From assembly GCA_902766735.1 (NCBI GenBank), contig CACXEU010000116.1, positions 1-33,965 on the forward strand: DNA of 33,965 nucleotides. Direction: 5' to 3'. Shown in pieces: positions 16,398 through 26,140 of the stretch. Source of the DNA: an uncultured Lachnospiraceae bacterium. GTDB lineage: Bacteria; Bacillota; Clostridia; Lachnospirales; Lachnospiraceae. The position numbers were made by a program, and so were the translations under genes. Positions within the stretch are counted from its first letter, which is position 1; the number at the start of each line of letters is the position of its first letter. Under the pieces are notes generated by a model that was not told the DNA's origin, did not search any database, and worked only from the letters and a program-made list of their open reading frames with translations.

Positions 16398-19300
16398 CTA
16401 GTGTGGTATCATAGCCATCATTTTTTCATTCCATCTGTAACCATTATTAAATAAGTATTCATATTCCATACCTAAGGCTCCCGTATCTCCAATTGGATTA
16501 TGTGAAAATCTAAATATTTTCCCCTCATTTATTCCATCATCTAAAAATGGTTCATTAAATAATTTAAACATGTCTTTGTCTGAATATCCATATTTACCTT
16601 GTGTAGTAGCCCACTTATCTCCTAAATCAAAATATGTATAATCATCTCCCGCCTTTGTTATATAACTAGTTGGTCCACCTCCATCATATTTTCCAAGCAT
16701 TACCTTGTCTTTTCCTGGATTATGTATACTATTTTGATATATATTATCGTAATCGGTATAAGATATACTTTTACCACTTCCACCAATTCTCGCTACATCA
16801 TCTGCGCTTCCAGCGGCTGCATCCGCTCCCTTGGCATACTTCGCAGTACCTTCACCGACCTTTACCCAGCCTGCCATTCTAGCGAACGCTTTTCCGGCAG
16901 CTCCCAGCCCGGAAAACGCAAATCCGTCAATAGCTCCATCCAGGGCATGTTCCCCTAACTCATTCAGATCTATCTCATTACCACTTTTAACCTGCCCGTA
17001 AGTATGCGCTCCTGCTTCAATAGCGGCTCCTAAAGCAATACCACCCGCTACTTCGGCAAGAACAGGAAGAATGGCTCCTCCGGTGCCTGCCGTCACCAGA
17101 ATGGCTACCGACAGTCCCAGGGCACCCAGTATGATTTCCTGTGCCTTCAATCCTTCTTCACTTTTCAAGATGCAATCGACTTTATCGTAGGTTTCTGAAA
17201 TCATCTCCCTGTTATCATAAATCCATGCACCTACTGCGCCTACCACGCCTAGGCCGCCGCATACAGCTGCGCCAACGACATCAGTCGCTATGTCACCTGC
17301 CTTTTTAATTACTTCTTCTCCGTACCATCTTCCGTTGTAATCCATATAGGTTACCGGATTATTTCCTGCATATACATATGCGTTGACACGCATCTTCTCA
17401 TATACATTTCCAGGCTCCGGATCCAAGGATAAGAAATGACGATTTTGGGAATCGTATACTCGTTCTCCTGCACTCCAGAGATTCTGCTCCGCATCATAAA
17501 CATAACCGGTATAGGAACTGGTGACATCTACATCTATGGTATCACTGATTCTGATTTTTTCAACACTTTCCACATCTGCCCATGTCCCATAGGTTGTTTT
17601 TCCGACGACCTCACCCTTTTGGTTTGTTGCAAACTTTGTAGTTCCGTTTTTATCTGTACTTAAATGATAAGACCTTCTAAATCCTTCTGTGGAATCCTCT
17701 CCATCATCTGCGTTAGGATTTGTGACAACAACCCCGGTTTTTCCATGTCCATAAACATAATCTACCGTTGTTCCCTTCGAAGAATCATTTTCCAAAAGCT
17801 GTGGAATTTCACCGGTATAATCGTACGTATACTTTTTCGTTTCTCCCTTCCCAAGATTTGGTGTGATTAGAGTCATTCCCGAAACGGTCTTGGAACCTCC
17901 GTGGGAATGCGCCTCCTCTACTACATATCCGTTATCATCCAGTTTCCTGTCTGTGGTCTGTGTTGTCTCTGTTACAATTCGTGGGGAAATCTCATACTGA
18001 TAATTCGTTACCTGAATCATCTTCCCGTTGGCATCATTTGCATAGGATTTTTTTAATCTTCCCGAAATACCATCTCTTTCTGCCGATAACGCTCCATTTC
18101 CATCATAGGAATATGTGGATGATTCTGTATTATTTAACTTCTTAATTAACTGGTTTGCATTATTATATGTATACAGTATCGGATTTCCATCTGTACATTC
18201 TCTAACAAGATTTCCTGCGGTATCATACAGATACTCTGTAGATGAAACCTGATTATCTTTTTCTTTCGTTTCCGACTTTATTCGGTTCAAACCATCATAT
18301 GTGTAAGTATGACTCACCTGTTTTTCACTTTTTACATCTCGCTCAATATGGCTGGTGATATTTCCATTAAAGTCATATTGATATTCATCAGTTACGATTG
18401 ATTTCTTTCCATTAGAATAAATAGAAGATAACATTCTTCCATTTTCATCATAGGTATAATCTTCCCGCTCTTCCAATGAATTCTCGCCCGCTGCATTTTT
18501 ATTCTTCGTAATTTTATAGGAAATATTATTATTATCATCAAATCCATATTCAACTGTTCCACTCTCTGAAATGGATTTCTTTAATGCACCATTTTCATTA
18601 AAAGTCTTGTTGTTTTCTGTATTATCCGGGTAGACCACCTTTGACTGCTGTCCAACACCGTTGTACTCGTATGTGGTAACTTTCCCATTCTGTGTTGTTT
18701 CTGTGATTCTGTCTAAAGAATCCCTGACATATCTGATATCATTATCTTTTGAAACAACAGCTGTGACTGCACTGGTTTTATTATATTCATATGTCGTTTT
18801 CTTTCCATCCTCATTTTTAGAAATCAGTCTGTTTAATGCATCATACTCATAAGTTTTTTCCTGCTTATTATTTCTGTTCGTTTCCTTAATAAGGTTTCCA
18901 TTCAGATCATATTCATATGTCGTTGTTCCAACTTCATCGGTTTTCATAACCGGTTTTCCAAGACTATTATAAATGTAATAAGTATTCTCTTTTTGTATCT
19001 TTCCGGAATATGGGATATCACGATATACTGTCTGTCTGGTTACATGACCTTTCGCATCGTATCCGTATTCTGTAATTCCTCCCTCCGCATCCACAGATTT
19101 AATCATATTGTCATTTGCATCATAGGAATATGAGGTTTCATTTCCATTTCTGTCCTTATAACATATAATATTTCCATGAACATCATAAGTGTACTCTTCC
19201 CCTGAACCATCTGAATAAGATTTTTTTGTAATTCTACCTAATAAATCTCTCTGATACTGTTCTCTATAGTCACCTCGACTTATAGAATTCAGATGATTTT

Positions 19301-22300
19301 CACAATCATAGGTATATGCTGTCTTTTTCCCTCTATAATCGGTCTCTGAGGTCAGATTTCCTGAAAGATCATAGGTGTATTCCCTACTTTTTCCATCCCC
19401 ACGTATTTCTTTAACAACATTTCCCATGGAATCATACTCATATTCTGTAGTCTCTCCTGCTGCATTTGTTGTCTTGATTAATCTGGATAGCTTATCATAT
19501 TCATTTTTTGTAATATGACCTTCTTCATCCTTAATTTCCGTGACATTTCCATTAGCATCATAAGTGTAACTCTTGCTATTACCTAATGGGTCTGTTTCAG
19601 ATTTGATTCGTGAATCCTGGTCATAAGAATAAGTGGTCTTGTTTCCATTTGCATCTGTTGCATGAGTGATATTTCCTCTTTTATCATACTCATATTTTGT
19701 TGTTCCACTATTGGTACTTTTCTCTGAAAGAAGTTGTCCTTTTGCATCATAGCTATAGGTGGTTGTGTATCCACCGCTTTCTTTAATGCCGGTAACATTC
19801 CCAACTGCATCATAACTATATGTTTTTTTATTTCCCAGAGCATCAGTCTCTGTATGTAATCTTCCTAGTGCATCATATGTATAAGTTATCTCTCTTTCAT
19901 CACTGGTTGTTGATTTTTTCACTCGTTCCAGTTCATCATATTCATACTTAATCCATGACGAATCCGGATAGGTAATCTTGCTTACGCTTCCTTGATTATT
20001 ATGTGAATACGTTGTGGTATTTCCCTCACGGTCCGTGATTTTTTTCAGTAATCCGGTCGGCGTATAGGAATATACTGTTCGATGACCTCTTTCATCCACC
20101 ATGGATGTAGGTGTATCACCATCATTATATGTATACGTGATTGTTCCACCATTAGGCTTAGTAATTGAAAGAAGTCTTCCTGTACTATCATACGAATATT
20201 CCGTAATGTTTTCCTGTGCATCTTTTACCAGAATAACCCGTCCTGCACTATCATATTCATAAGATGTCGTACTTCCCTTCGCATCTGTTTCACTCTTGAG
20301 TTGCCCCTTATAATCGTATGTATAACTTTTCGTATTACCAAGGGGATCCGTCTCTGCAATAACTCTGTGCATTTTGTCATACGTATAGTCCGTAATAGCA
20401 CCATTGGCTTCTTTAACTTCCGTTAAGTCGTTTACCTCATTGTAACTATAGCTGGTCTTATTTCCTAATGCATCTGTTACAGTCAGAACATTTCCGACAC
20501 CATCATAAGTATATGTACTCGTTGCACCATTCTCATCGGTTTGTGTTAATACTTTTCCATCTGCATTATAAGTCGCTTTTGTAACGCCCTTAACAGGATT
20601 AGTAACCTGTGTCACATTTCCATTTTTATCATATTGATAAGTCCACTGTTGTCCTGATGCATCACTTACCGATGTCACATTTCCATTCGCATCATATTCA
20701 TAAGATGTTGTATGACCACTTTCATTTTTAAACGTTTTAACCTTTCCTGCTTCATCATACGTGTAGAATGATGCTTTTCCCAGCCTGTTAACACTAACCG
20801 TAGATTTATTCTGTTCATTATAGTATGTTTCTTCTCGGGAACCGTCTGGATATATTACCGCAGTTGTATAGCCGTTTGCATTTACGTTGTATTTTTTTGT
20901 TTTTCCTTCAGCGTCCGTTTCTGATAACAGCTTTCCTGCAGATGAATAGGTATAACTTATACGACTTCCATCACTGCCGGTAACCGAAAGTGTTCTTCCT
21001 GCCTTATCATATTCATATACTGTCACATTTCTATTTTCATCTGTCTCGGAAGTTTTTCTTCCCGCAGTATCATAGGTATAAGATTTAATTCCTCCATCAC
21101 TATGTACCTCACAGATAACATTTCCCGTAGAATCATAAGCATAATTTAATTCTCTTCCATTATTATCCTTTAGTGATTTGAGTCGATTTTTTTCATCATA
21201 GAAAAAGCTTGTTTTTGCACCGGTTTTACCTATATTTTCAATCATTTTTCCTTTTGAATTATAAGTAAACTTTTCTGTATGATTCGTCTTTGCATTAGCA
21301 TCATGATATTTTATTTCAGTAATTCTCCCGAAACTGTCATAATCATAAGTCGTCTTATTTCCCTCAGCATCACTTTCTTCTGTTAACCAGCTATTGTCAT
21401 CATAGCTATATTTTTTTGTGCCATTTTCTGTATCTTCAATGATTCTATAAGTGCTATCATACTTGATTGTATGCACATATCCATTTGGTCCTGTACATTT
21501 ATTTTCTTTATTCTCAACATCATAAGAAAATTTAAATGTTCCTTCACCTTGAACATATTGTTTTGTTACTCGTCCATACTCATCATATTCATTTGTCACA
21601 CTCTCATTTCCAAGAAAATCTGTTACTTTTGTTATATACCCATTTTCATCATAGGTATAGAACATGGAATCTCCTTCGGCGTTGGTAACCTTATGTAAAT
21701 ATCCATTATCATCATAAGAGTAATTAACCACTTCACCTGAGGACATTGTGACCTTACTAATGTGTTTGTCCTTATTGTATTCGAAGGATGCACTTCCAGT
21801 CACTGTAGATACTTTTGATACATTCTTATCTCCATTATAAGAATATGAAGTTGTATATCCATCAAGTTCAACCATTTTACTAACCTTCATATCATTATTA
21901 AAGGTATAGACAGTTCCATCTAGTGTTGAAACAGTTGCACCTGTAAAGTCCAAATCCACATATTTCGGAATTCCCTCTTTATTTTCACTTCCTTCAACAA
22001 CTACAACATTTCCTTTACTGTTGTTTTTTCTGGTCACCTCAAGCATCAATTCGGAGCCTGGAGCAGATGCAAAACTGCCGTCCTCAAGTTTTGTAAAATA
22101 AGCCCTTCCGCCACTTGGGAAGTTCATTACCATATCTCCGGTTTCCGTCACCTCCAGAAAATACATATAATTATCTTTCCATCCATAACCATATAGTCCA
22201 TCCGTACCTGTGGATGAACCATAAGTTCTTGTTAGTGAAAAATCCTTTCCACCCTTAATCGTTGCATCACTTCTCTCGTAAGTATATGCTCCTGTAAGCA

Positions 22301-23156
22301 TGTTTACCGGGTCTGCCGAAGATGATTTATGAACATTTTTGTTTTCTTCAACAGATTTTTCGTTTCTAGATGCTACAAATGTAAACTTAGAAGCAGTTGT
22401 TAATGCGGCATTTCCTGCCAGCTGTTTGGTGATAACATTCTGAACATAAAATTCCATACCGGCATACTGCCCCCCGACATAGACATTTTGTGAAACAATA
22501 ATAGCATCTCCCGGTCCCATCACTTTGACACTTCTTACCTCTCCATCTTTTACCGAGATTCGTTCTTCCGTTAATTTGCTTTGAATAATGTTATTGTTTT
22601 TATCTAAAATATCATCTTTTGAACCTACACTATAAGTTGTTCCCCTTCCGGCCTTAAATTGGACATCATATAAATTAATGTCACTCACATTGATTAACGC
22701 ATATTGAACCAAAACATAATCCGGAGAAGTGGTATAACTCTTCCCCATAATATACAGATGTAATGCGCTTCCCCCCATTACTCTCACCGGTGTCATAGCG
22801 CAGAATGATTCATTGATTCTTGAACTTATTGAAGAATCTTTTACGCTGACCTGATTACCTGTTACATCTGCTCCAAAGTAGTATAATCCCTCTGACTTTC
22901 CCACTGCTATCCAGTTACAGGACGCACTACTATTCACGCCGATTGTACCTAAATCAATCGTAGGATTTTGTTCAGCTCCTTCCATCGATGCCAAAACCAT
23001 TCCCGATTCATTTTTCCCATTCTGTCTGACAACTTTTCCATCAACAGTCAAGGTGGCTTTGCAATCCTGTATTTCTTCATTCGAAGAATTATTTAAAACA
23101 ATCAGTTGTACATTGAACATTTCTGCCAACCATGTTGTTTCTGTCTGCATTGCCAA
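16398..23156 (-). CDS. RHS/YD-repeat toxin delivery protein, 3' part
   Basis: The 2252-codon frame holds an N-terminal beta-rich region, a DUF6531-like entry motif (DPVNMLTGAYTYERSD, residues 282-297), dozens of YD repeats (for example TYEYDSAGRV) that build the hollow RHS shell, and the core end YDSQNRHFLSLDPEPG with NAYVYAGNNPVTYMDYNG (about 1900-1950). A tip of about 340 residues follows, with hydrophobic Gly/Ala stretches and a final domain of about 125 residues (NPGKDKVMLGKYDGG, TYFDLGDKW, LFNEPFLDDGI, FRFSHNPIGDTG), a toxin family I cannot name with confidence. There is no signal peptide. The first candidate starts (TTG 23156, ATG 23150) lack a ribosome binding site. The frame is open upstream for 40 codons to the TAG that ends the PKD gene, in the same frame, so this is probably the rest of that protein. 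Confidence 0.85.
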   Translation of the reverse strand: MAMQTETTWLAEMFNVQLIVLNNSSNEEIQDCKATLTVDGKVVRQNGKNESGMVLASMEGAEQNPTIDLGTIGVNSSASCNWIAVGKSEGLYYFGADVTGNQVSVKDSSISSRINESFCAMTPVRVMGGSALHLYIMGKSYTTSPDYVLVQYALINVSDINLYDVQFKAGRGTTYSVGSKDDILDKNNNIIQSKLTEERISVKDGEVRSVKVMGPGDAIIVSQNVYVGGQYAGMEFYVQNVITKQLAGNAALTTASKFTFVASRNEKSVEENKNVHKSSSADPVNMLTGAYTYERSDATIKGGKDFSLTRTYGSSTGTDGLYGYGWKDNYMYFLEVTETGDMVMNFPSGGRAYFTKLEDGSFASAPGSELMLEVTRKNNSKGNVVVVEGSENKEGIPKYVDLDFTGATVSTLDGTVYTFNNDMKVSKMVELDGYTTSYSYNGDKNVSKVSTVTGSASFEYNKDKHISKVTMSSGEVVNYSYDDNGYLHKVTNAEGDSMFYTYDENGYITKVTDFLGNESVTNEYDEYGRVTKQYVQGEGTFKFSYDVENKENKCTGPNGYVHTIKYDSTYRIIEDTENGTKKYSYDDNSWLTEESDAEGNKTTYDYDSFGRITEIKYHDANAKTNHTEKFTYNSKGKMIENIGKTGAKTSFFYDEKNRLKSLKDNNGRELNYAYDSTGNVICEVHSDGGIKSYTYDTAGRKTSETDENRNVTVYEYDKAGRTLSVTGSDGSRISYTYSSAGKLLSETDAEGKTKKYNVNANGYTTAVIYPDGSREETYYNEQNKSTVSVNRLGKASFYTYDEAGKVKTFKNESGHTTSYEYDANGNVTSVSDASGQQWTYQYDKNGNVTQVTNPVKGVTKATYNADGKVLTQTDENGATSTYTYDGVGNVLTVTDALGNKTSYSYNEVNDLTEVKEANGAITDYTYDKMHRVIAETDPLGNTKSYTYDYKGQLKSETDAKGSTTSYEYDSAGRVILVKDAQENITEYSYDSTGRLLSITKPNGGTITYTYNDGDTPTSMVDERGHRTVYSYTPTGLLKKITDREGNTTTYSHNNQGSVSKITYPDSSWIKYEYDELERVKKSTTSDEREITYTYDALGRLHTETDALGNKKTYSYDAVGNVTGIKESGGYTTTYSYDAKGQLLSEKSTNSGTTKYEYDKRGNITHATDANGNKTTYSYDQDSRIKSETDPLGNSKSYTYDANGNVTEIKDEEGHITKNEYDKLSRLIKTTNAAGETTEYEYDSMGNVVKEIRGDGKSREYTYDLSGNLTSETDYRGKKTAYTYDCENHLNSISRGDYREQYQRDLLGRITKKSYSDGSGEEYTYDVHGNIICYKDRNGNETSYSYDANDNMIKSVDAEGGITEYGYDAKGHVTRQTVYRDIPYSGKIQKENTYYIYNSLGKPVMKTDEVGTTTYEYDLNGNLIKETNRNNKQEKTYEYDALNRLISKNEDGKKTTYEYNKTSAVTAVVSKDNDIRYVRDSLDRITETTQNGKVTTYEYNGVGQQSKVVYPDNTENNKTFNENGALKKSISESGTVEYGFDDNNNISYKITKNKNAAGENSLEEREDYTYDENGRMLSSIYSNGKKSIVTDEYQYDFNGNITSHIERDVKSEKQVSHTYTYDGLNRIKSETKEKDNQVSSTEYLYDTAGNLVRECTDGNPILYTYNNANQLIKKLNNTESSTYSYDGNGALSAERDGISGRLKKSYANDANGKMIQVTNYQYEISPRIVTETTQTTDRKLDDNGYVVEEAHSHGGSKTVSGMTLITPNLGKGETKKYTYDYTGEIPQLLENDSSKGTTVDYVYGHGKTGVVVTNPNADDGEDSTEGFRRSYHLSTDKNGTTKFATNQKGEVVGKTTYGTWADVESVEKIRISDTIDVDVTSSYTGYVYDAEQNLWSAGERVYDSQNRHFLSLDPEPGNVYEKMRVNAYVYAGNNPVTYMDYNGRWYGEEVIKKAGDIATDVVGAAVCGGLGVVGAVGAWIYDNREMISETYDKVDCILKSEEGLKAQEIILGALGLSVAILVTAGTGGAILPVLAEVAGGIALGAAIEAGAHTYGQVKSGNEIDLNELGEHALDGAIDGFAFSGLGAAGKAFARMAGWVKVGEGTAKYAKGADAAAGSADDVARIGGSGKSISYTDYDNIYQNSIHNPGKDKVMLGKYDGGGPTSYITKAGDDYTYFDLGDKWATTQGKYGYSDKDMFKLFNEPFLDDGINEGKIFRFSHNPIGDTGALGMEYEYLFNNGYRWNEKMMAMIPH
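17430..17485 (-). repeat. 56-bp direct repeat, copy 1 (RHS core end)
   Basis: This copy is inside the RHS gene and encodes the last conserved core residues before the variable tip (around SAGERVYDSQNRHFL). Its exact twin at 15951-16006 precedes the orphan nuclease tip. Confidence 0.95.
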
Positions 23157-23276
23157 ATAAAAACCACGCTTTAATTTATCTATTCTTATATTTTCATTTC
23201 CATTAACTGTAAAATCACCTAGAAGTTCTCCACGTTCATTTAAGACTGTAATAAATGTAATTGAATAATATTTAGC

Positions 23277-25943
23277 CTATGAGTCCTCCCTATCATATGA
23301 AAATGCAACTTCTGTTTCGTGCTTATAGAAATTCTGATTTTCCTGTGCAGAAGTATCTACACCCAGTTTTTCAGCTTCTTGCTTTGAAATTCTATCAACT
23401 TTAATATCACTAACAATTGTTTCAAAGTTACTAAGAAATACATCAATTTCTTTTGCGCTTTCTTCAACACTAGTGTGAACGGCCTTCATATTGTATCCAT
23501 CTTTTCCAGCCACCACTTCATACCTGTGGTTTTCATTAACATAAACAGACACTTTTCCATTTTCATCTGTGTAAACATATTTCGTTTTACCCCGGTCATT
23601 TTCTTCAGGTTTTTCCGGTGAAACATTGTTTATTTGCGTAATTCCAACGACTGCATTTGGAATCACTTCTCCACTATTTGTATTTTTAATGTTAATTGTT
23701 AATTTATATTGATGGTCCAGTGTTCCTTTTACCACCACGCGAAAAGATTGTGTATCTGTTTTGTTTCCATCTGATACCGTCAACTTGACTGTATAGCTTC
23801 CTTCTGACAAAAAGCTGTGGTTCACTTTTTCTTCGTTAGATTTTGTTCCATCACCAAAATTCCACTGATATTTCTTAATCTCTTTATCATCTGTTGAAGC
23901 TGATGCATCAAATTCAATCTCCTCATTTATTTTTACATTAGCCTTTGATGCAGTAATTGTTGCTATTGGTGCCGGATTATATTTCGGAAGCCTTACAGTC
24001 AAATTATTCTGAATGGCTTTACCATCTGTTGTAATTGAATTTAAATCCGTATCTACCTTAAAAATAAAATTACTTAAGTTAATACCTGCTAATGATGGTT
24101 CATCCACTTCTGATGGCAATGATACTAATTTCATTTTATATTCACCATCATATAAACCACTAATTGTAAGCCGTCCCTCTTCATTAGAAGGATTTGTATA
24201 TCCCAAGTCCTTCCATTCTCCACCATATTTTCTGCTTACATTATAAATTACTCCTGATACAGGATTATCTTTTTCATTAACAAATAATAAATCCCTTGAA
24301 ATCGTATCATAGTTGTAGCAAATGTCTGTTCCATTCAAAGATATTTTACTGTTTTTACTCTCTTTTACAGAACTTAACCTGAATATTTTCTTTTGAATTG
24401 CTTGAAATGCTGACTCTTCACTGTGTTCCGTTTTAAAGGAAACCAGTTTTCTCAATTCAGTTCCTAATGTTTCTTGTGTTACAATATCAAGCTTATTGGT
24501 TTCACTATAATACAGTAAATCTTCTTTAACGGTCACAACAGTATCTTTCGCAAGCATAATCTGATCTTGAATATTTGCGCTTGCATACAAGTTAATTGTT
24601 CCCTTGTTATTAATTCCATTTCCTGCAGAAACCTCTATGGTATTACTTTTATTCTTATCTGTTACTACATTTTCACTGATTCTAACATCATAAATATTTG
24701 TTGTTCCCTCATTGTAAACTGCCCCGCCGCTTTTTGCAGAATTGTTTATTATTTGGGCACTTTTTAACTCTAAACTTGATGCAGAATCAACTCGGAAAAC
24801 AGAACCACCTTTATTATTTTCAAATACATTTTCTGTAGTATAAATATTCAAAGAATCATCCTCAATTCTCTGAACCTTTAATTTTGTTTTTGATAATAAT
24901 ACACAACCATATTCAGCAGCGCTCACATCTTTAATTTGAACTCCTGAAAAAGTCGATTTTCCCCCATCAAGTACAATTAACTTATCATAATATGAAGAAT
25001 CTAATTTTTCAAAAATAGTATTAACAAACTCTGCATTTTTCGTATATACAATTCCACGATAGTGAGATGAAATATTGCTTATTGTACTATTCTTTATATT
25101 TAATTTGTTAGATACATAAATAAAATCCCACACACTCCTATTTTCAACAATTGTACAGTCCTTAATTGTTGCGTTGTATGCGGCAATTAAACTAGCTGCA
25201 TTATTCTTATATTCAACAGCATCCAATGTAAATGTATCATTCACATTTTCTGCCTTAAATGCTATAGGAAAAGCAAATCTCCCAGAATCAATATCTGAAA
25301 TATTTCCCCCCTTAAAACTTGACTTTCCTTTTCCTTTTGCAATCATTGCGTCAATGTCTAAATACGTATTTACAATTTTTGAATTTCCATATAATTCAAT
25401 TCCTGTATTATCAACAAGGAACAGTTCTTTTTTAATTGAAAACCCCTTAATTAATGAGTTTGAAAAAATTATTTGACCTTGTGCATAAAATACACTCTTT
25501 TCAAAGCCAAACTTCGTTTCATATTGTTTACTTCCATCATCCTTTTGTGTTTCGATGTAATTTCCACACAATTCTATATTATCAAATTTAAGACTTGCAT
25601 TTTTTTCAACTTCAAACACATTATCTCTTTTTGTGTTTTCATTAATAACTATCTTGACTAGTTTACTTTCATTTGAGCAAATAGTATAATTTCGTCCACT
25701 TGGAATATTTATTTTATTATTTAATTCCATTTGTGACTTAATTCTAATTACAGGATTCAAATCGCCATTTTCTGTTGCTTCCTGAACAGCTTCTTCAATC
25801 GAATCATAGGAATTATTTCCGTATATCACATCCTTCTCTAAGATTTCTGCCAACGCCGATGTCTCAACATTCGCTAAGAAAACTGCTGCAATCAGAATAA
25901 ATATTCCACTTCGTTTTAATAAATTTTTTAGTTTCTTTTTCAT
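23277..25943 (-). CDS. Secreted beta-helix/PKD protein, 5' part of RHS gene
   Basis: About 888 residues: a lysine-rich signal peptide (MKKKLKNLLKRSG, hydrophobic IFILIAAVFLA), a right-handed beta-helix-like region (to about 480; repeats such as NNSAKSGGAVYNEGTTNIY), a prealbumin-like Cna/SpaA-type segment (about 555-645), a PKD domain (about 655-740; WNFGDGTKSNEE, SYTVKLTVSDG) and a carboxypeptidase-regulatory-like domain with YTDENGKVSVYV. The frame ends in TAG at 23277-23279, but the next 40 codons in the same frame read sensibly (SITFITVLNERGELLGDF) and run into the RHS ORF. It is therefore likely the N-terminal export and surface part of one RHS protein. ATG 25943 follows AGGGGAG; an in-frame ATG at 25964 is also possible. 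Confidence 0.82.
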   Translation of the reverse strand: MKKKLKNLLKRSGIFILIAAVFLANVETSALAEILEKDVIYGNNSYDSIEEAVQEATENGDLNPVIRIKSQMELNNKINIPSGRNYTICSNESKLVKIVINENTKRDNVFEVEKNASLKFDNIELCGNYIETQKDDGSKQYETKFGFEKSVFYAQGQIIFSNSLIKGFSIKKELFLVDNTGIELYGNSKIVNTYLDIDAMIAKGKGKSSFKGGNISDIDSGRFAFPIAFKAENVNDTFTLDAVEYKNNAASLIAAYNATIKDCTIVENRSVWDFIYVSNKLNIKNSTISNISSHYRGIVYTKNAEFVNTIFEKLDSSYYDKLIVLDGGKSTFSGVQIKDVSAAEYGCVLLSKTKLKVQRIEDDSLNIYTTENVFENNKGGSVFRVDSASSLELKSAQIINNSAKSGGAVYNEGTTNIYDVRISENVVTDKNKSNTIEVSAGNGINNKGTINLYASANIQDQIMLAKDTVVTVKEDLLYYSETNKLDIVTQETLGTELRKLVSFKTEHSEESAFQAIQKKIFRLSSVKESKNSKISLNGTDICYNYDTISRDLLFVNEKDNPVSGVIYNVSRKYGGEWKDLGYTNPSNEEGRLTISGLYDGEYKMKLVSLPSEVDEPSLAGINLSNFIFKVDTDLNSITTDGKAIQNNLTVRLPKYNPAPIATITASKANVKINEEIEFDASASTDDKEIKKYQWNFGDGTKSNEEKVNHSFLSEGSYTVKLTVSDGNKTDTQSFRVVVKGTLDHQYKLTINIKNTNSGEVIPNAVVGITQINNVSPEKPEENDRGKTKYVYTDENGKVSVYVNENHRYEVVAGKDGYNMKAVHTSVEESAKEIDVFLSNFETIVSDIKVDRISKQEAEKLGVDTSAQENQNFYKHETEVAFSYDREDS

Positions 25944-26008
25944 TTGTTGATTGTCTCCCCTCATGTTTTTGTTCCTGCTGTATTTTTATACATTTGCAAA
26001 CATTTCGA

Positions 26009-26037
26009 ATTATACTTGTCCAAAAAAAATCTGTCAA
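26009..26037 (-). promoter_or_regulatory. Consensus promoter of the PKD/RHS locus
   Basis: On the minus strand a perfect TTGACA (26032-26037) and a perfect TATAAT (26009-26014) are exactly 17 bases apart. There is no promoter-like sequence at the start of the RHS ORF itself, which agrees with one transcript for both parts. Confidence 0.9.
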
Positions 26038-26065
26038 ACCCACTCAAATTCCATTGCAAAAATCA

Positions 26066-26094
26066 TTGACCCACTCCCCCAACAAATTTATAAT
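26066..26094 (+). promoter_or_regulatory. Promoter of iorA-iorB-paaK
   Basis: TTGACC (26066-26071) and TATAAT (26089-26094) are 17 bases apart, about 47 bases before iorA. It points away from the RHS promoter, and the two -35 boxes are only about 28 bases apart. No riboswitch or terminator is seen in the short leader. Confidence 0.8.
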
Positions 26095-26140
26095 TATACT
26101 TGTGTGAATTTACGAAAAAACAGATACAAAGGAGCTTGCC

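Noticed and set aside
16398..23156. The many YD repeats as a DNA-level tandem repeat
   Set aside because: The similarity is at the protein level with varied codons and lengths, as in any RHS shell.
23277..23279. TAG read as pyrrolysine or as a reassigned codon
   Set aside because: The RHS ORF and thiF also end in TAG and no pyl genes are in the window, so plain nonsense mutation or sequencing error is simpler.
26095..26140. A second TPP riboswitch controlling the TPP-dependent IorA
   Set aside because: The leader is under 50 bases and has none of the CUGAGA or GAUAAUGCC landmarks.
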